Positions 34,308 to 42,439 of a DNA stretch of 64,000 bases are shown here, in pieces. The translations under genes were made by a program, and so were the position numbers. How positions within the stretch are numbered: position 1 is the first letter of the stretch; the number at the start of each line of letters is the position of its first letter. The DNA comes from a virus. The notes beneath the pieces are model-generated. The model ran no database searches, was not told the DNA's origin, and saw only the letters and a list, made by a program, of their open reading frames with translations. The stretch spans positions 1 through 64,000 of IMG/VR virus record IMGVR_UViG_3300032213_001988; one strand, given 5' to 3'.

Positions 34308-34788
34308 CCTTTTCACGAGCTTGGCGTTCTAGCTTTTCGTTACGCTCAACGTGATATGCATCTACCGCGTTTGCACTTGTTCGTGAGCGCCAGGTAAAAT
34401 CACAGGCAGTGCAGTGAACTAATCTCATTGTTGCCCAGCGTCCACCGTTAGGCGTATCAACAACTAGTGTTTCTAGCTTATTAGGACGAGCTGTGCAATG
34501 AGGACATTGAGGGTATCGTTGACGACGGGATTCCTGACCGTTCCATGAAACGCTAAGCGCACGACGTATTTCACCTTCATCTTTTCCTCCCCAGATTCCC
34601 CAGATCTGCCGATGCTCTAGTGCCCACTTTAAACAGTCCTGTCGTGCAGGACACAAAAAGCAAAGGTTCTTTGCCTGGTACTTTTCAGTAGGCTCAGTTG
34701 AAAAGAAGTAATCACGAAGTTTCTCATTCTGCGGCAGTGCGCAAATCGCTTCTTTTTGCCAACTTAGATCTGTGGTTGCTCTGCTCAA
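34249..34788 (-). CDS. WhiB-family regulator fused to a zinc ribbon
   Basis: 179 residues from a TTG with GGAGC upstream. The WhiB domain has the four iron-sulphur cysteines Cys16, Cys43, Cys46 and Cys52 and the GIWGG turn at 64-68. A second part, Cys95-x2-Cys98 and Cys126-x2-Cys129, looks like a zinc ribbon, and the last 30 residues are Lys-rich. WhiB proteins bind the principal sigma factor of actinobacteria and change promoter choice; phage copies can repress or redirect host transcription. The family is confined to actinobacteria and their phages, so it identifies the host group. Confidence 0.88.
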   Translation of the reverse strand: MSRATTDLSWQKEAICALPQNEKLRDYFFSTEPTEKYQAKNLCFLCPARQDCLKWALEHRQIWGIWGGKDEGEIRRALSVSWNGQESRRQRYPQCPHCTARPNKLETLVVDTPNGGRWATMRLVHCTACDFTWRSRTSANAVDAYHVERNEKLERQAREKAKKKERLEKKRKKKDLKKS

Positions 34789-34789
34789 C

Positions 34790-35128
34790 TTACTGTAGCT
34801 CCACCCAGGTTGTTAAGATTGCGTAGTCTAGAAGATCTCCTTGTGGAGTTTCTCTATCTTCATCACAGACTGTCAAGTCTCTTTCGCCCGGGAGGTAGCC
34901 ACAGTAGCCTTGCGTCACTGTTGCAGTGTCGATTGATCCGTATCCGTTACCTAATGAAAATACTAAACCTTCGCGTTGAATTGCAGATGCAAGCGCACGA
35001 CGGACAACCTCATTTTCGATATCTACGTGCGCATCAGTGTAGAATATGTACGCAGCGTCGGTTTTAGGCTCGTAGCCCTCACCTTCCCATATAGACCATA
35101 AGGACTGGCCTGCTCTTGAATCTCGCAT
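34790..35128 (-). CDS. Hypothetical protein, possibly leaderless
   Basis: 112 residues (MRDSRAGQSLWSIWEGEGYE, ending YAILTTWVELQ). It is alpha/beta in pattern with no known motif. No ribosome site precedes the ATG. Instead a TACAAT box ends seven bases before it, so the transcript may start at the ATG, as is common in actinobacteria. It is two bases upstream of the WhiB gene and would be co-transcribed with it. Confidence 0.55.
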   Translation of the reverse strand: MRDSRAGQSLWSIWEGEGYEPKTDAAYIFYTDAHVDIENEVVRRALASAIQREGLVFSLGNGYGSIDTATVTQGYCGYLPGERDLTVCDEDRETPQGDLLDYAILTTWVELQ

Positions 35129-35134
35129 GTATAC

Positions 35135-35140
35135 ATTGTA
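35135..35140 (-). promoter_or_regulatory. Possible -10 box for a leaderless transcript
   Basis: TACAAT on the minus strand lies just upstream of the ATG at 35128, and a 10-base palindrome ATGTATACAT (35127-35136) covers the start. The -35 position shows no consensus. The element would serve the hypothetical gene and WhiB. Confidence 0.35.
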
Positions 35141-35243
35141 TCTTGAGTCTCGCTCGTTTGCGCAGGAAACACCGGTATTTTTTAGACGTGAAGATATATG
35201 GACCCAGGCGTGAAAGTGTCTCTAATGACGACTGAGCGCCCTG

Positions 35244-35771
35244 CTATAGGTTGTTAAACGTGCCTAAGTATAGGTTGCCGTTAACGTCAGGCCATAGGTA
35301 CTGATAATGAGGAGGGCGATAGCCAGGGTCTTCTTCCCAGCCAAACTGGCTATACCAGCTGTAATCTTTGCGTAAAAGTGACACACGGTGCGTGGACGCA
35401 ACCTGTTCAAACTTATCTCTGTCTGCCATCCAGCCAGGAAAGACTAGCTCTGGAGAGATTAACTTGCGCTCAACTGCAATATCAAATGTGCCGTAGATCT
35501 TGCCAAGCATTGTAGACTTGTAGCCGCGCTTACGCCACTCGAAGTACGTCGCTGCAAGATAAGAGACTAGCACGGCTTCGTGTCCGCGCCACATGTGCGC
35601 AACAGGATGATTAACCCAACCTTTAGGGTCACGAAACTCGCCCGCAGGATTAAGCTTAGTTAAGGCTAGTAAACACTGCCAGCCTTCTAAGGTTTGCTTG
35701 TGAAGGCGCTTGTTATCAAGCTCAGCAGCAATGCGCTCGAACGAATCGGTCTGTTGCATAAACGTTTGCAT
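35244..35771 (-). CDS. Pyrimidine-dimer DNA glycosylase-like protein
   Basis: 175 residues. MQTFMQQTDSFERIAAELD, then NKRLHKQTLEGWQ, then WVNHPVAHMWRGHE, then YFEWRKRGYKS is the pattern of the Pyr_excise family, which includes T4 endonuclease V and small actinobacterial relatives. These enzymes remove UV-damaged bases and nick the backbone. The C-terminus (RPPHYQYLWPDVN) is more variable. A 115-base spacer separates it from the next gene downstream. UV repair fits a phage of sunlit water, but that habitat is inferred. Confidence 0.75.
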   Translation of the reverse strand: MQTFMQQTDSFERIAAELDNKRLHKQTLEGWQCLLALTKLNPAGEFRDPKGWVNHPVAHMWRGHEAVLVSYLAATYFEWRKRGYKSTMLGKIYGTFDIAVERKLISPELVFPGWMADRDKFEQVASTHRVSLLRKDYSWYSQFGWEEDPGYRPPHYQYLWPDVNGNLYLGTFNNL

Positions 35772-35807
35772 GTTGTGCGTCCTTTGTCATTTGGTAGATA
35801 AATTATA

Positions 35808-36086
35808 TCAGGTGCCCTTGCTATATGGGTCAGTATTGAGATCGTCTAGGTTAAGAGGATCAACGTCATACTGAACCTCATCTGCCTCCATGTTTGCGTA
35901 TATTCCTACTATAGTAATATCTCCACATGAGGCACAGACGTTAATCTCGCCTGTCTTTAGCTCATCTGGAACTGTCACCGCAGTTAGCTTAGATATTAAA
36001 CTTCCATCGTCTCCAACAGATTCTGGCTCCCACTGTGTGTTCTCTTCAAGATAACACTTCTCGCACTGCGGATAGGCTTTTGTCAT
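35808..36086 (-). CDS. Small acidic CxxC protein
   Basis: 92 residues with two Cys pairs, CEKC at 8-11 and CASC near 51-54, which suggests a small zinc-binding fold, and a very acidic C-terminus (DVDPLNLDDLNTDP). It overlaps the upstream methyltransferase stop by four bases. Function unknown; perhaps an accessory or protein-binding partner. Confidence 0.6.
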   Translation of the reverse strand: MTKAYPQCEKCYLEENTQWEPESVGDDGSLISKLTAVTVPDELKTGEINVCASCGDITIVGIYANMEADEVQYDVDPLNLDDLNTDPYSKGT

Positions 36087-37318
36087 TCGTAGCGCTTCTT
36101 TGCTGCGTGCCTTGAGAAGCCCTTATCAGTGTCTATAAGCCATTCACGATCTCCGATTAGTTCACCCTGGGGTCCGTTAGGTTCCCCACTCAGAGAGGCA
36201 ACTACGGCATCTCCTAGCCACTTAGCAGCGTGCACTGGAACTGCCTTTCCCCACGTAGCTTGCATCGCAGAGTAGTCCTTAGCACCTTCAATGTCCCAAT
36301 CGTCTGGCAGACCTTGCATGCGTGCACACTCGCGGTGAGTAAGAAGTCGCGGTTCAGTTGGGTGAACAACATGATCTAACGCAGAGCCAGTAAGCACGTT
36401 ACACCAGTGATCTTCCTTCCAGCGATACGGCTGAGAAAACCCAAGTTTATACTGCTTGCGTACAACACGCGCAGATATGTCGACCCAACGTTGAGGAAAC
36501 TTGCCATCATTCATTTCAACGGCCTTCTTTATGGCTCCGCCAAGATCTCCGTTCCCTGGCCACCCGTCATTTCCAATGATGTCAAACACCTCTTGAATTC
36601 TCTGTGAGTGAATCGTGTCCTTGCCAATGTGCCCGTTTACCTTGCCGTTTTTTGAGCGCAAGGACTTAGTAAACTTAGAGTGTTTTTCAATGTAAGGCTG
36701 CGCCTCCCACTGTTGTGGAAGATGCGCAAGATCACCTATGATGTCCATGATCTTAGGGAATTCCTTAGGCTCTGTCACCTGCGCACCAAACTTTAATCCT
36801 TTGCGTACCGCAACCCAGAAGTAACGTGGTCGATACGAGAATCCACCAAGTTGAAGATTGTTTTGTTTTACGTGATATAAGTCGTATTTCTTACCAGAGA
36901 TCTCTTCTACCATAAGACGATACTTGTTCATCGTCTCTCTCCCTTGTGTATAGGCTTGCTGCACGCACTCAAACACAATAATCTTTGGCGCAACTCGCCC
37001 TGCGTATCTCATAAAGGCGCGCGTATGCTCGTGCGCTGCAGAATCAGGACCACGATTTGCAGGACCAGACCAGACTGACCAACCAGAGCATGGAGGACAG
37101 CCAACGACAGCATCAACCTTGTGAACTGGCCACTCGTTTGCGTCATCTGAGAAAAATGTGCTCCACTTATTGCCTAGATGATGACGATTAGCTTCTGCAA
37201 CTGCGTTGCCAAAGTTAAGTGTGCCCGTGCGATTTGTCATTTCCATTCCAGCCTGCACAAGGCCTAAGCTCATGAAACCTGCAAGCCCGTTGCAGTCAGT
37301 AAATGTTGGTGTAGTCAT
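36083..37318 (-). CDS. C5-cytosine DNA methyltransferase
   Basis: 411 residues. Motif I-like TDCNGLAGFMSLGLVQAG lies at 7-24. Motif IV GCPPCSGW has the catalytic Cys77. Motif VI reads FECVQ at 116-120 (the usual Asn of ENV is Cys here), and motif VIII YRPRYF lies near 162. The C-terminal part contains a target-recognition region and a final helix typical of motif X (TWGKAVPVHAAKWLGDAVV). The enzyme adds a methyl to cytosine C5 in a DNA site, probably protecting phage DNA; no cognate nuclease is nearby. GGAG precedes the ATG. Confidence 0.86.
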   Translation of the reverse strand: MTTPTFTDCNGLAGFMSLGLVQAGMEMTNRTGTLNFGNAVAEANRHHLGNKWSTFFSDDANEWPVHKVDAVVGCPPCSGWSVWSGPANRGPDSAAHEHTRAFMRYAGRVAPKIIVFECVQQAYTQGRETMNKYRLMVEEISGKKYDLYHVKQNNLQLGGFSYRPRYFWVAVRKGLKFGAQVTEPKEFPKIMDIIGDLAHLPQQWEAQPYIEKHSKFTKSLRSKNGKVNGHIGKDTIHSQRIQEVFDIIGNDGWPGNGDLGGAIKKAVEMNDGKFPQRWVDISARVVRKQYKLGFSQPYRWKEDHWCNVLTGSALDHVVHPTEPRLLTHRECARMQGLPDDWDIEGAKDYSAMQATWGKAVPVHAAKWLGDAVVASLSGEPNGPQGELIGDREWLIDTDKGFSRHAAKKRYE

Positions 37319-37368
37319 AAAGTATCTCCCGTAGTAGCCACGGAAGGACTGTATACTGGCTTTTAAGC

Positions 37369-37692
37369 TTAAGGCTGCTCTAGGGGAGCAGTTTTATTGC
37401 TTTTTTCAGCCTCAAGTTGTCCTACCTCGTATCCACACCCAGCGTAGCCTGCAATATCAATCCAAGTATCAGGCTGAAAACCAGACTTTGACCCATAGCG
37501 AGCAAGTTTAAGCCCTACCATCATCATTGCAACGTCTTCGCGTGTAAAGTTGTAGTTAGTGATAACACTCCACACCTTTGCGATACGTTCAAAGTTCTCT
37601 TCTGGTCCTCCGTATTGAACGTCACGCTCGCCGGCAATAATTCTTGCCGCCTCGCGTAACGCCTCAACACGTGGTTTATTTTCCTGGCTCAT
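37369..37692 (-). CDS. DUF6378-type phage protein
   Basis: 107 residues, nearly all helix. AREYGGPEENF-like QYGGPEENFERIAKVWS, then VAMMMVGLKLARYGSK, then DTWIDIAGYAGCGYEV is the characteristic pattern of DUF6378 proteins, which are small helical phage proteins of unknown role. It sits downstream of nucleotide genes in the leftward operon. Confidence 0.72.
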   Translation of the reverse strand: MSQENKPRVEALREAARIIAGERDVQYGGPEENFERIAKVWSVITNYNFTREDVAMMMVGLKLARYGSKSGFQPDTWIDIAGYAGCGYEVGQLEAEKSNKTAPLEQP

Positions 37693-37694
37693 CG

Positions 37695-37904
37695 CTAAAC
37701 TCTCACCTTGACTTTACAGTCTGCTGAAAACGTTAAGTCCATTGGTCCTTCTTCTCCACAGAAAATAAACATTTCTATGTCAATTTTTTCTTTTATAGAA
37801 TCGTAATCTTCTACTTTAAAATAAGAACATATTCTTTCTATAAGCTTTCCTTCAATTTGTTCTTTTGTTTTTCCAATAATCTGAAAAGTTATGGTTGCTC
37901 TCAT
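37695..37904 (-). CDS. Hypothetical 69-residue protein
   Basis: The sequence (MRATITFQIIGKTKEQIEGK, ending FSADCKVKVRV) suggests one helix packed on a four-strand sheet. Its codons are more AT-rich than the neighbours. It overlaps the upstream gene by one base and precedes the DUF6378 gene by two. No family is recognised. Confidence 0.55.
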   Translation of the reverse strand: MRATITFQIIGKTKEQIEGKLIERICSYFKVEDYDSIKEKIDIEMFIFCGEEGPMDLTFSADCKVKVRV

Positions 37905-38323
37905 TATTTGATCCTTCTTTCTAACTTGTATGGTGAATAGTGAACTCCGTCAAGAAAAGGCTTCTTGTCGTCGTTTGAGCGAATAATAATATCTCCGCTT
38001 CTTATTGCAACTACTATACCTCTCCGTCCGTTGTGCATTGCGCCCGTTGAGTCGCTGAAGGCGTCGTTCATTACGCGCACCTCTTCACCGACTGTTAAGA
38101 AACCCGCCTGAGCAGGTACCCAAACCTCGTCCTTTGGTGGATCAACAAGCGAGTGGTTAAGCGCAAGTTTGCTAAATACCTCAACGGCAGACTTTGCATG
38201 CTCTGGTTTTAGCTCAAGCGCCTTCCATGTGTCTAGTAGCTCAAGAACAGCCTTGCCAACAACAACACGAACTTTTGCTGAGACAAACTGTTCTCTTGCC
38301 CATTCCTCATTTATATCTGGCAT
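37904..38323 (-). CDS. Hypothetical protein with KOW/SH3-like barrel
   Basis: 139 residues. The N-terminal 60 are helical (VVVGKAVLELLDTWKALE). The C-terminal part has a KOW-like pattern: LTVGEEVRVM, then HNGRRGIVVAIRSGDIIIR. Such barrels often bind nucleic acid or proteins. It lies one base after the NTP pyrophosphatase-like gene. Function unknown. Confidence 0.55.
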   Translation of the reverse strand: MPDINEEWAREQFVSAKVRVVVGKAVLELLDTWKALELKPEHAKSAVEVFSKLALNHSLVDPPKDEVWVPAQAGFLTVGEEVRVMNDAFSDSTGAMHNGRRGIVVAIRSGDIIIRSNDDKKPFLDGVHYSPYKLERRIK

Positions 38324-38324
38324 T

Positions 38325-38795
38325 TTACCCCTCCACTACTGGTCTGCACTTTGCGCAGACGTCTGGCGTCTTGCCAACGCCAACATCGTCAATTGCCCTT
38401 GAGCACATCGCGCACTTGACGCCGATGTCCTTTACCTTATATCCATTTAACTGACGCTGCTTATTCTTTTCCATCTTTTCAAGATAGAACTTGTTAAGCT
38501 GCTCGTCTGTTCCTCCCGCCGCAACGATGATGTTTGCAACAAAGTGTAGAACGTCAACAGCTTCCTTAACAATCTCTTCGCGGTCTGCGTAAGGCTTATC
38601 GTGCTGCCAAGGCTTCCACGAAATTGCCTGCCGCATCTCTGCAAGCTCATCGTCGATGGCTAACATGTTCCAGCGCATGTACTCAACAAGACGGCGGATA
38701 TTCGCGTCCTTGTCGCCTTCCATCTCTTCGTAGTTAATGTAGTAGACGTCCTTCTGCAGGTCGCGTGTCTTCTTTAGCCAGCTATCAAACAGCAT
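38325..38795 (-). CDS. All-alpha NTP pyrophosphatase (MazG/dUTPase_2/dCTPase-like)
   Basis: 156 residues. The metal-binding pattern of the superfamily is intact: Glu50-x2-Glu53, then Glu78-x2-Asp81 in KEAVDVLHFVANI, with the SWKPWQ loop between. A C-terminal CAMC...CAKC pair near 127-150 forms a small zinc finger. Members hydrolyse dUTP or dCTP; T4 gp56 belongs to this superfamily and clears dCTP so that modified cytosine is used. It overlaps the upstream glycosyltransferase-like gene by 11 bases, which links it to that pathway. Which nucleotide it cuts cannot be told from sequence. Confidence 0.78.
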   Translation of the reverse strand: MLFDSWLKKTRDLQKDVYYINYEEMEGDKDANIRRLVEYMRWNMLAIDDELAEMRQAISWKPWQHDKPYADREEIVKEAVDVLHFVANIIVAAGGTDEQLNKFYLEKMEKNKQRQLNGYKVKDIGVKCAMCSRAIDDVGVGKTPDVCAKCRPVVEG

Positions 38796-39804
38796 ATACT
38801 GCTCCTTTTATGTTAAGTGTTCTTTCTAAGTTGTGCAGTGCTTCTTCCTTGCCCGGTGAGTTAGCTAAGTAGGCGCTACTCTGAGTTCTTGACAGATCGT
38901 ATCTTTCCTGTGGTGTCATATCCTCAATCGTTGCTGCAAGGTACCTCCAAGAATTGCCAATTGCAGACGTGCTTGTCCAAAGTGACGCGATTGGCGTTGC
39001 AGTGTTCATTGCTTGGATATAACGATACGTCCACCAGGTTCTATCCTTGTGCGGGGATATAAGTGCACCAATAGACTGCCTGATCTGTTCTTCAACCTGT
39101 GAGTCAGTCCAGCCCTTGTTCCACTTCATTGGCATGGCCGGATAGTTTAAGGTTGAAAGCTTTTTCTTTGTCCACGGTGAATCATGACTATCTGCTACCC
39201 ATCGCGCAGTTCTATCTGTTACACCCTGCGTGTTTTTCTCGACGATATACGCATCAAGGTTTACTCCGTGCAGTGATGCAGCAGCTCCTTCAGGCAGTTG
39301 GTCACTGGCGCTTTGTTTTGTGTCCCAAGGAAGAACAGGGCACAATGTAGTTGGCCATGTTTCATTTAGTAGAAACTCAACAACGGCAAGCATCTCATTT
39401 GATCTTGCAACCGCAAGACGGTATCCCTTGCGGTTCTTGTAGAACTCCTTTGTAAGGTTTCCGTTCCAGGTGCTGATTGATGTCAAACTCGATCTAATCT
39501 GCACAGGATTAGGCGCGTCAATAAAAAACCTAAGCTTATCTGTACCCTTAAGCAGATCAATAAGGTGTAGTGCTCCATACGCGTAGTTTGCGCTTAAACT
39601 TGTTAACGGAGAGATGCCAACAAGAACTGAGTCGTAGTAGTCCAGGTGTTGAGCTTCCCACGTAATATCTGGCTCAAGCATCACGACTTGATGCCCTGCG
39701 TCAGTAAGAACCTTGTCAACAAGACCTGCAAAAGATAGCGAGCGCTTGTTTGCACTGGTTGATACCTGTGGCGCAGACATACCTGTAATAAGAACGCGAC
39801 TCAT
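38785..39804 (-). CDS. GT-B glycosyltransferase-like protein, paralogue B
   Basis: 339 residues. The N-terminal Rossmann part (MSRVLITGMSAPQVSTSANK, then DAGHQVVML, then YYDSVLVGISPLTSL) and the C-terminal ALISPHKDRTWWTYRYIQAM are paralogous to the gene upstream, which it overlaps by four bases (ATGA). The order of elements recalls T4 beta-glucosyltransferase: a first strand, a YD-x-V-strand, a short helix, then an RFFIDAP strand. I infer a nucleotide-sugar enzyme, probably acting on modified DNA bases, but the identity is distant and needs structural comparison. Confidence 0.6.
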   Translation of the reverse strand: MSRVLITGMSAPQVSTSANKRSLSFAGLVDKVLTDAGHQVVMLEPDITWEAQHLDYYDSVLVGISPLTSLSANYAYGALHLIDLLKGTDKLRFFIDAPNPVQIRSSLTSISTWNGNLTKEFYKNRKGYRLAVARSNEMLAVVEFLLNETWPTTLCPVLPWDTKQSASDQLPEGAAASLHGVNLDAYIVEKNTQGVTDRTARWVADSHDSPWTKKKLSTLNYPAMPMKWNKGWTDSQVEEQIRQSIGALISPHKDRTWWTYRYIQAMNTATPIASLWTSTSAIGNSWRYLAATIEDMTPQERYDLSRTQSSAYLANSPGKEEALHNLERTLNIKGAVYAV

Positions 39805-41006
39805 GCATCGGTACCGTCTGCGTTTAACTTAACGCCCTTGTCCTCGCGTAGTGCGCGCGCAATGATGCGTTCACAGTGATCCTTAAACTGGTCATACGTT
39901 CCGATGTAAGGGCGTAACGCGTCAGCCTGTGCCTTTGCTGCTGCAACTAGCTCTGTATCTGACATCTTTTCAACGTCTGCGATGGTTAACTTATAGGCAT
40001 CACCTAACGGATCACCTTCGCCTTTATCGGTAACGAGAATAGATCCAATGTGCGCTGCGTAGAGGAAGCGCGAACGCCACCAACCTGAACCTGCGTGTGG
40101 ATACGGTGGAGAAAGAATTCCCCAACGAGTGTTGTAATACTCAAGTACTTCCTGCTCTGTATCAAGACGCTTTCCACCAAGCTTACGAATAAGTTTACGA
40201 CTACCAATAATTTCAACAGCCCAGTCTGGTTTCTTACGACCTAGCCATTCATCGTGTGGCATTAGTGCGCCAAGCACCCACGCACGATTCTTTTCTGTCG
40301 ATGGAGTTACAGCTGCGAGCGTATCGTTAACCACTACACTAGGGTCCAGTGCCTCAATGGGACCGACTTCTTTTGGCATACGTTTACGAACACCGGTGCG
40401 GTCACCCCACGCATACATCGGACAAACTGGAACCATACCAGCTTCCCAGCGGCGGTCAATCATGTCTGTTGCTGCCTGCACAAGACGTTTTTCGTAAGGC
40501 TGAACGTTTTCGTCTGTGTCCATCATGTAGTAACGTTCAATGTAGCATTTCTTCGCCGCAACTGGATCTAATACACGAACACGTTCTAACGCTGCCTCGA
40601 TATCTGCGCGACTAAAGTAGGTTGCGCCTTCTTCACCGCGATGCTCTGTTCCAACAAGCAGATGCTTATAGAGCATTGAAGGCTTTTTCATCATAGCGCG
40701 AGCGCCATTGAACACAGTATTAAACTGCCAATCATCAAAAAATCCAACCGCAGGCAAGCCTGAGGATAAAGTATAGAGAGCGCCCATAGCGCCTTGTCGT
40801 CCATTTAGCGAGTTCAACGGAGCAAGGTTAACCCAAGCAACATCGTATGAGGACAAATCCTCGCCAGGCGTTACCTTACGCCAGTCAACTTCATGACCTA
40901 AATCTGTTAATGCCTTTACAATTAACGCAGGCACATCAATCTTTTGTATTGTGCGTCGTTCTGTGTTAATCTGTAACGCAGTAAAACCAGTCATCAAGAT
41001 TTTCAT
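39801..41006 (-). CDS. GT-B glycosyltransferase-like protein, paralogue A
   Basis: 401 residues. MKILMTGFTALQINTERRT, then DLGHEVDWRKV, then SYDVAWVNLAPLNSLNG, then AVGFFDDWQ resembles the N-terminal domain layout of T4 beta-glucosyltransferase. The C-terminal domain has WGILSPPYPHAGSGWWRSRF, then HIGSILVTDKGEG, where GT-B enzymes hold the sugar nucleotide. It is paired with the next gene by a four-base overlap, so two specificities may be made together. It lies just downstream of the SSB-like gene. DNA-base glucosylation is inferred from fold layout and from the other modification genes in this operon. Confidence 0.62.
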   Translation of the reverse strand: MKILMTGFTALQINTERRTIQKIDVPALIVKALTDLGHEVDWRKVTPGEDLSSYDVAWVNLAPLNSLNGRQGAMGALYTLSSGLPAVGFFDDWQFNTVFNGARAMMKKPSMLYKHLLVGTEHRGEEGATYFSRADIEAALERVRVLDPVAAKKCYIERYYMMDTDENVQPYEKRLVQAATDMIDRRWEAGMVPVCPMYAWGDRTGVRKRMPKEVGPIEALDPSVVVNDTLAAVTPSTEKNRAWVLGALMPHDEWLGRKKPDWAVEIIGSRKLIRKLGGKRLDTEQEVLEYYNTRWGILSPPYPHAGSGWWRSRFLYAAHIGSILVTDKGEGDPLGDAYKLTIADVEKMSDTELVAAAKAQADALRPYIGTYDQFKDHCERIIARALREDKGVKLNADGTDA

Positions 41007-41076
41007 ACTACTCCTTAAATAATTGCTGGATCATTACCCATGCTTGTGCATGGGTAATGATACCAGACAATCGTTG

Positions 41077-41631
41077 TTAGAACGGTGCAGCAGGTGGTGC
41101 AGCAGGCGCTGGAACTGATGCAGCAGCGGCAGGCGCTGGTGCAGGAGCAGGCGCAGCGGCAGGCGCTGGTGCAGGGGCAGGTGCAGGCGCAGCTGCCACT
41201 ACAGGTGCAGCAGCTGATGCTGTTGCAGTGTAGTACATCTTGATTTCGTTCTTCTTAGAGCCGTTCCACGTGCGAGAACCAATCTGCGCGCGGAAGGCAC
41301 GATTTTGCAGTGCTGCCTCAATAGCAGCGTTGCTTGGTGAAGTTGCGAAGTACTCACGGCCAAGGCCTAGAGCTGCCATCTTACGGAAGAACATTCCGAG
41401 TGCTGCAGGACTGTCTGGTGTAACAACAAGGTTATCCCAAACACGACGCTTAGCGTGCGCGCCACCTGTAACTTGCGCTGTTATCGCAAACATTGTCTTA
41501 CCAGATTGTGCAACCTTTGCAGTTGCTTCAATTACGATTAAATCGTAGTCTCCATCGGGAAGCGGCTCAAAATTACCACCACCGACATCTCCAGCGTCCT
41601 TTACAAGGTCGCCCCAGTTGAGTGAACTCAC
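41077..41631 (-). CDS. SSB-like protein with Ala-Pro tail
   Basis: 184 residues. The first 135 (FEPLPDGDYDLIVIEATAKV, then FAITAQVTGGAHAKRRVWDN) match DUF669-type OB-fold single-strand DNA-binding partners of phage recombinases. The last 50 residues are almost only Ala and Pro and end in PF, like the terminal Pro-Phe of bacterial SSB tails though without its acidic residues. It is next to the Sak4-like ATPase, the usual arrangement. Confidence 0.72.
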   Translation of the reverse strand: MSSLNWGDLVKDAGDVGGGNFEPLPDGDYDLIVIEATAKVAQSGKTMFAITAQVTGGAHAKRRVWDNLVVTPDSPAALGMFFRKMAALGLGREYFATSPSNAAIEAALQNRAFRAQIGSRTWNGSKKNEIKMYYTATASAAAPVVAAAPAPAPAPAPAAAPAPAPAPAAAASVPAPAAPPAAPF

Positions 41632-41665
41632 GGTTATCCTTTCAATAGTGCGCTAACCAATTTGG

Positions 41666-42436
41666 TTAGGACGCGGCTTTCTTTGCTTTGGCTTCTGTCT
41701 TTTCGCCAAAAATCATGTCTAACATGCGCTCAATGCCAAGGTCTTGTTGTTCAACAATTTTACCAAGGCGTCCTTGAACACGCTCACCAGCTTCAAACTC
41801 GTCTGTTCGTTCGACGTACATACGACGAACTTTATACGGAGCTTGCAGTGGATCTGGGTTAGGAAAAGTCTCGACGTTGATTGCGCCAAGAATGTCGTAA
41901 AAGTATGGTGCCTGAATAGCAAGTTGACCCTGTAGGTACGGACGCATACGCCCGTCCTGGCCTGGTCGTGCCATAGCAGTAAGCACAACAGCTTCTAACG
42001 GTTGAGTTGGGTGCATTGTAAGGTCACGTAGGTCACGCAAAAGTGCGCCCATGTGACGAAGCAACTCGCCCCACTGTTGCATCTTCATCTGCTCTGTACC
42101 TGCAATTGAATCCATGCACTTCACTTGAAGCTCAGAGATAGAATCAATGATAAGAGATTTGAACTGATGCTTTCCAGTTTGTAACCACTGGAATGTTTTG
42201 ATAACAACGTCGTAGTCACGAACATTTACTACGACAGTGTCCCATGTGCCATCTGCGACTGGTGGTTCTTCGCGCAGAGGGTCCCAGTACCTTACGGTGA
42301 TAGGTAGGAATCGGTGCCCACCTTCAACGTCGAGCATGAGACGAGGATAGGGTGCAGTTACGGCAAAAGTTGACTTACCAACCTTTGACTCGCCATACAC
42401 CATGATAGTCAGCGAACGCTGTACTTCATTTGACAT
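41666..42436 (-). CDS. Sak4-like RecA-family recombinase ATPase
   Basis: 256 residues. Walker A GESKVGKST at 15-23, Walker B FKSLIIDSI ending at Asp98, and a RecA-core order of strands; the C-terminus is Lys/Ala-rich. Short single-domain RecA relatives of this type (Sak4) act as phage single-strand annealing or strand-exchange proteins with an SSB partner. The SSB-like gene follows and the exonuclease-like gene precedes, giving a full recombination module. Confidence 0.82.
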   Translation of the reverse strand: MSNEVQRSLTIMVYGESKVGKSTFAVTAPYPRLMLDVEGGHRFLPITVRYWDPLREEPPVADGTWDTVVVNVRDYDVVIKTFQWLQTGKHQFKSLIIDSISELQVKCMDSIAGTEQMKMQQWGELLRHMGALLRDLRDLTMHPTQPLEAVVLTAMARPGQDGRMRPYLQGQLAIQAPYFYDILGAINVETFPNPDPLQAPYKVRRMYVERTDEFEAGERVQGRLGKIVEQQDLGIERMLDMIFGEKTEAKAKKAAS

Positions 42437-42439
42437 ACG

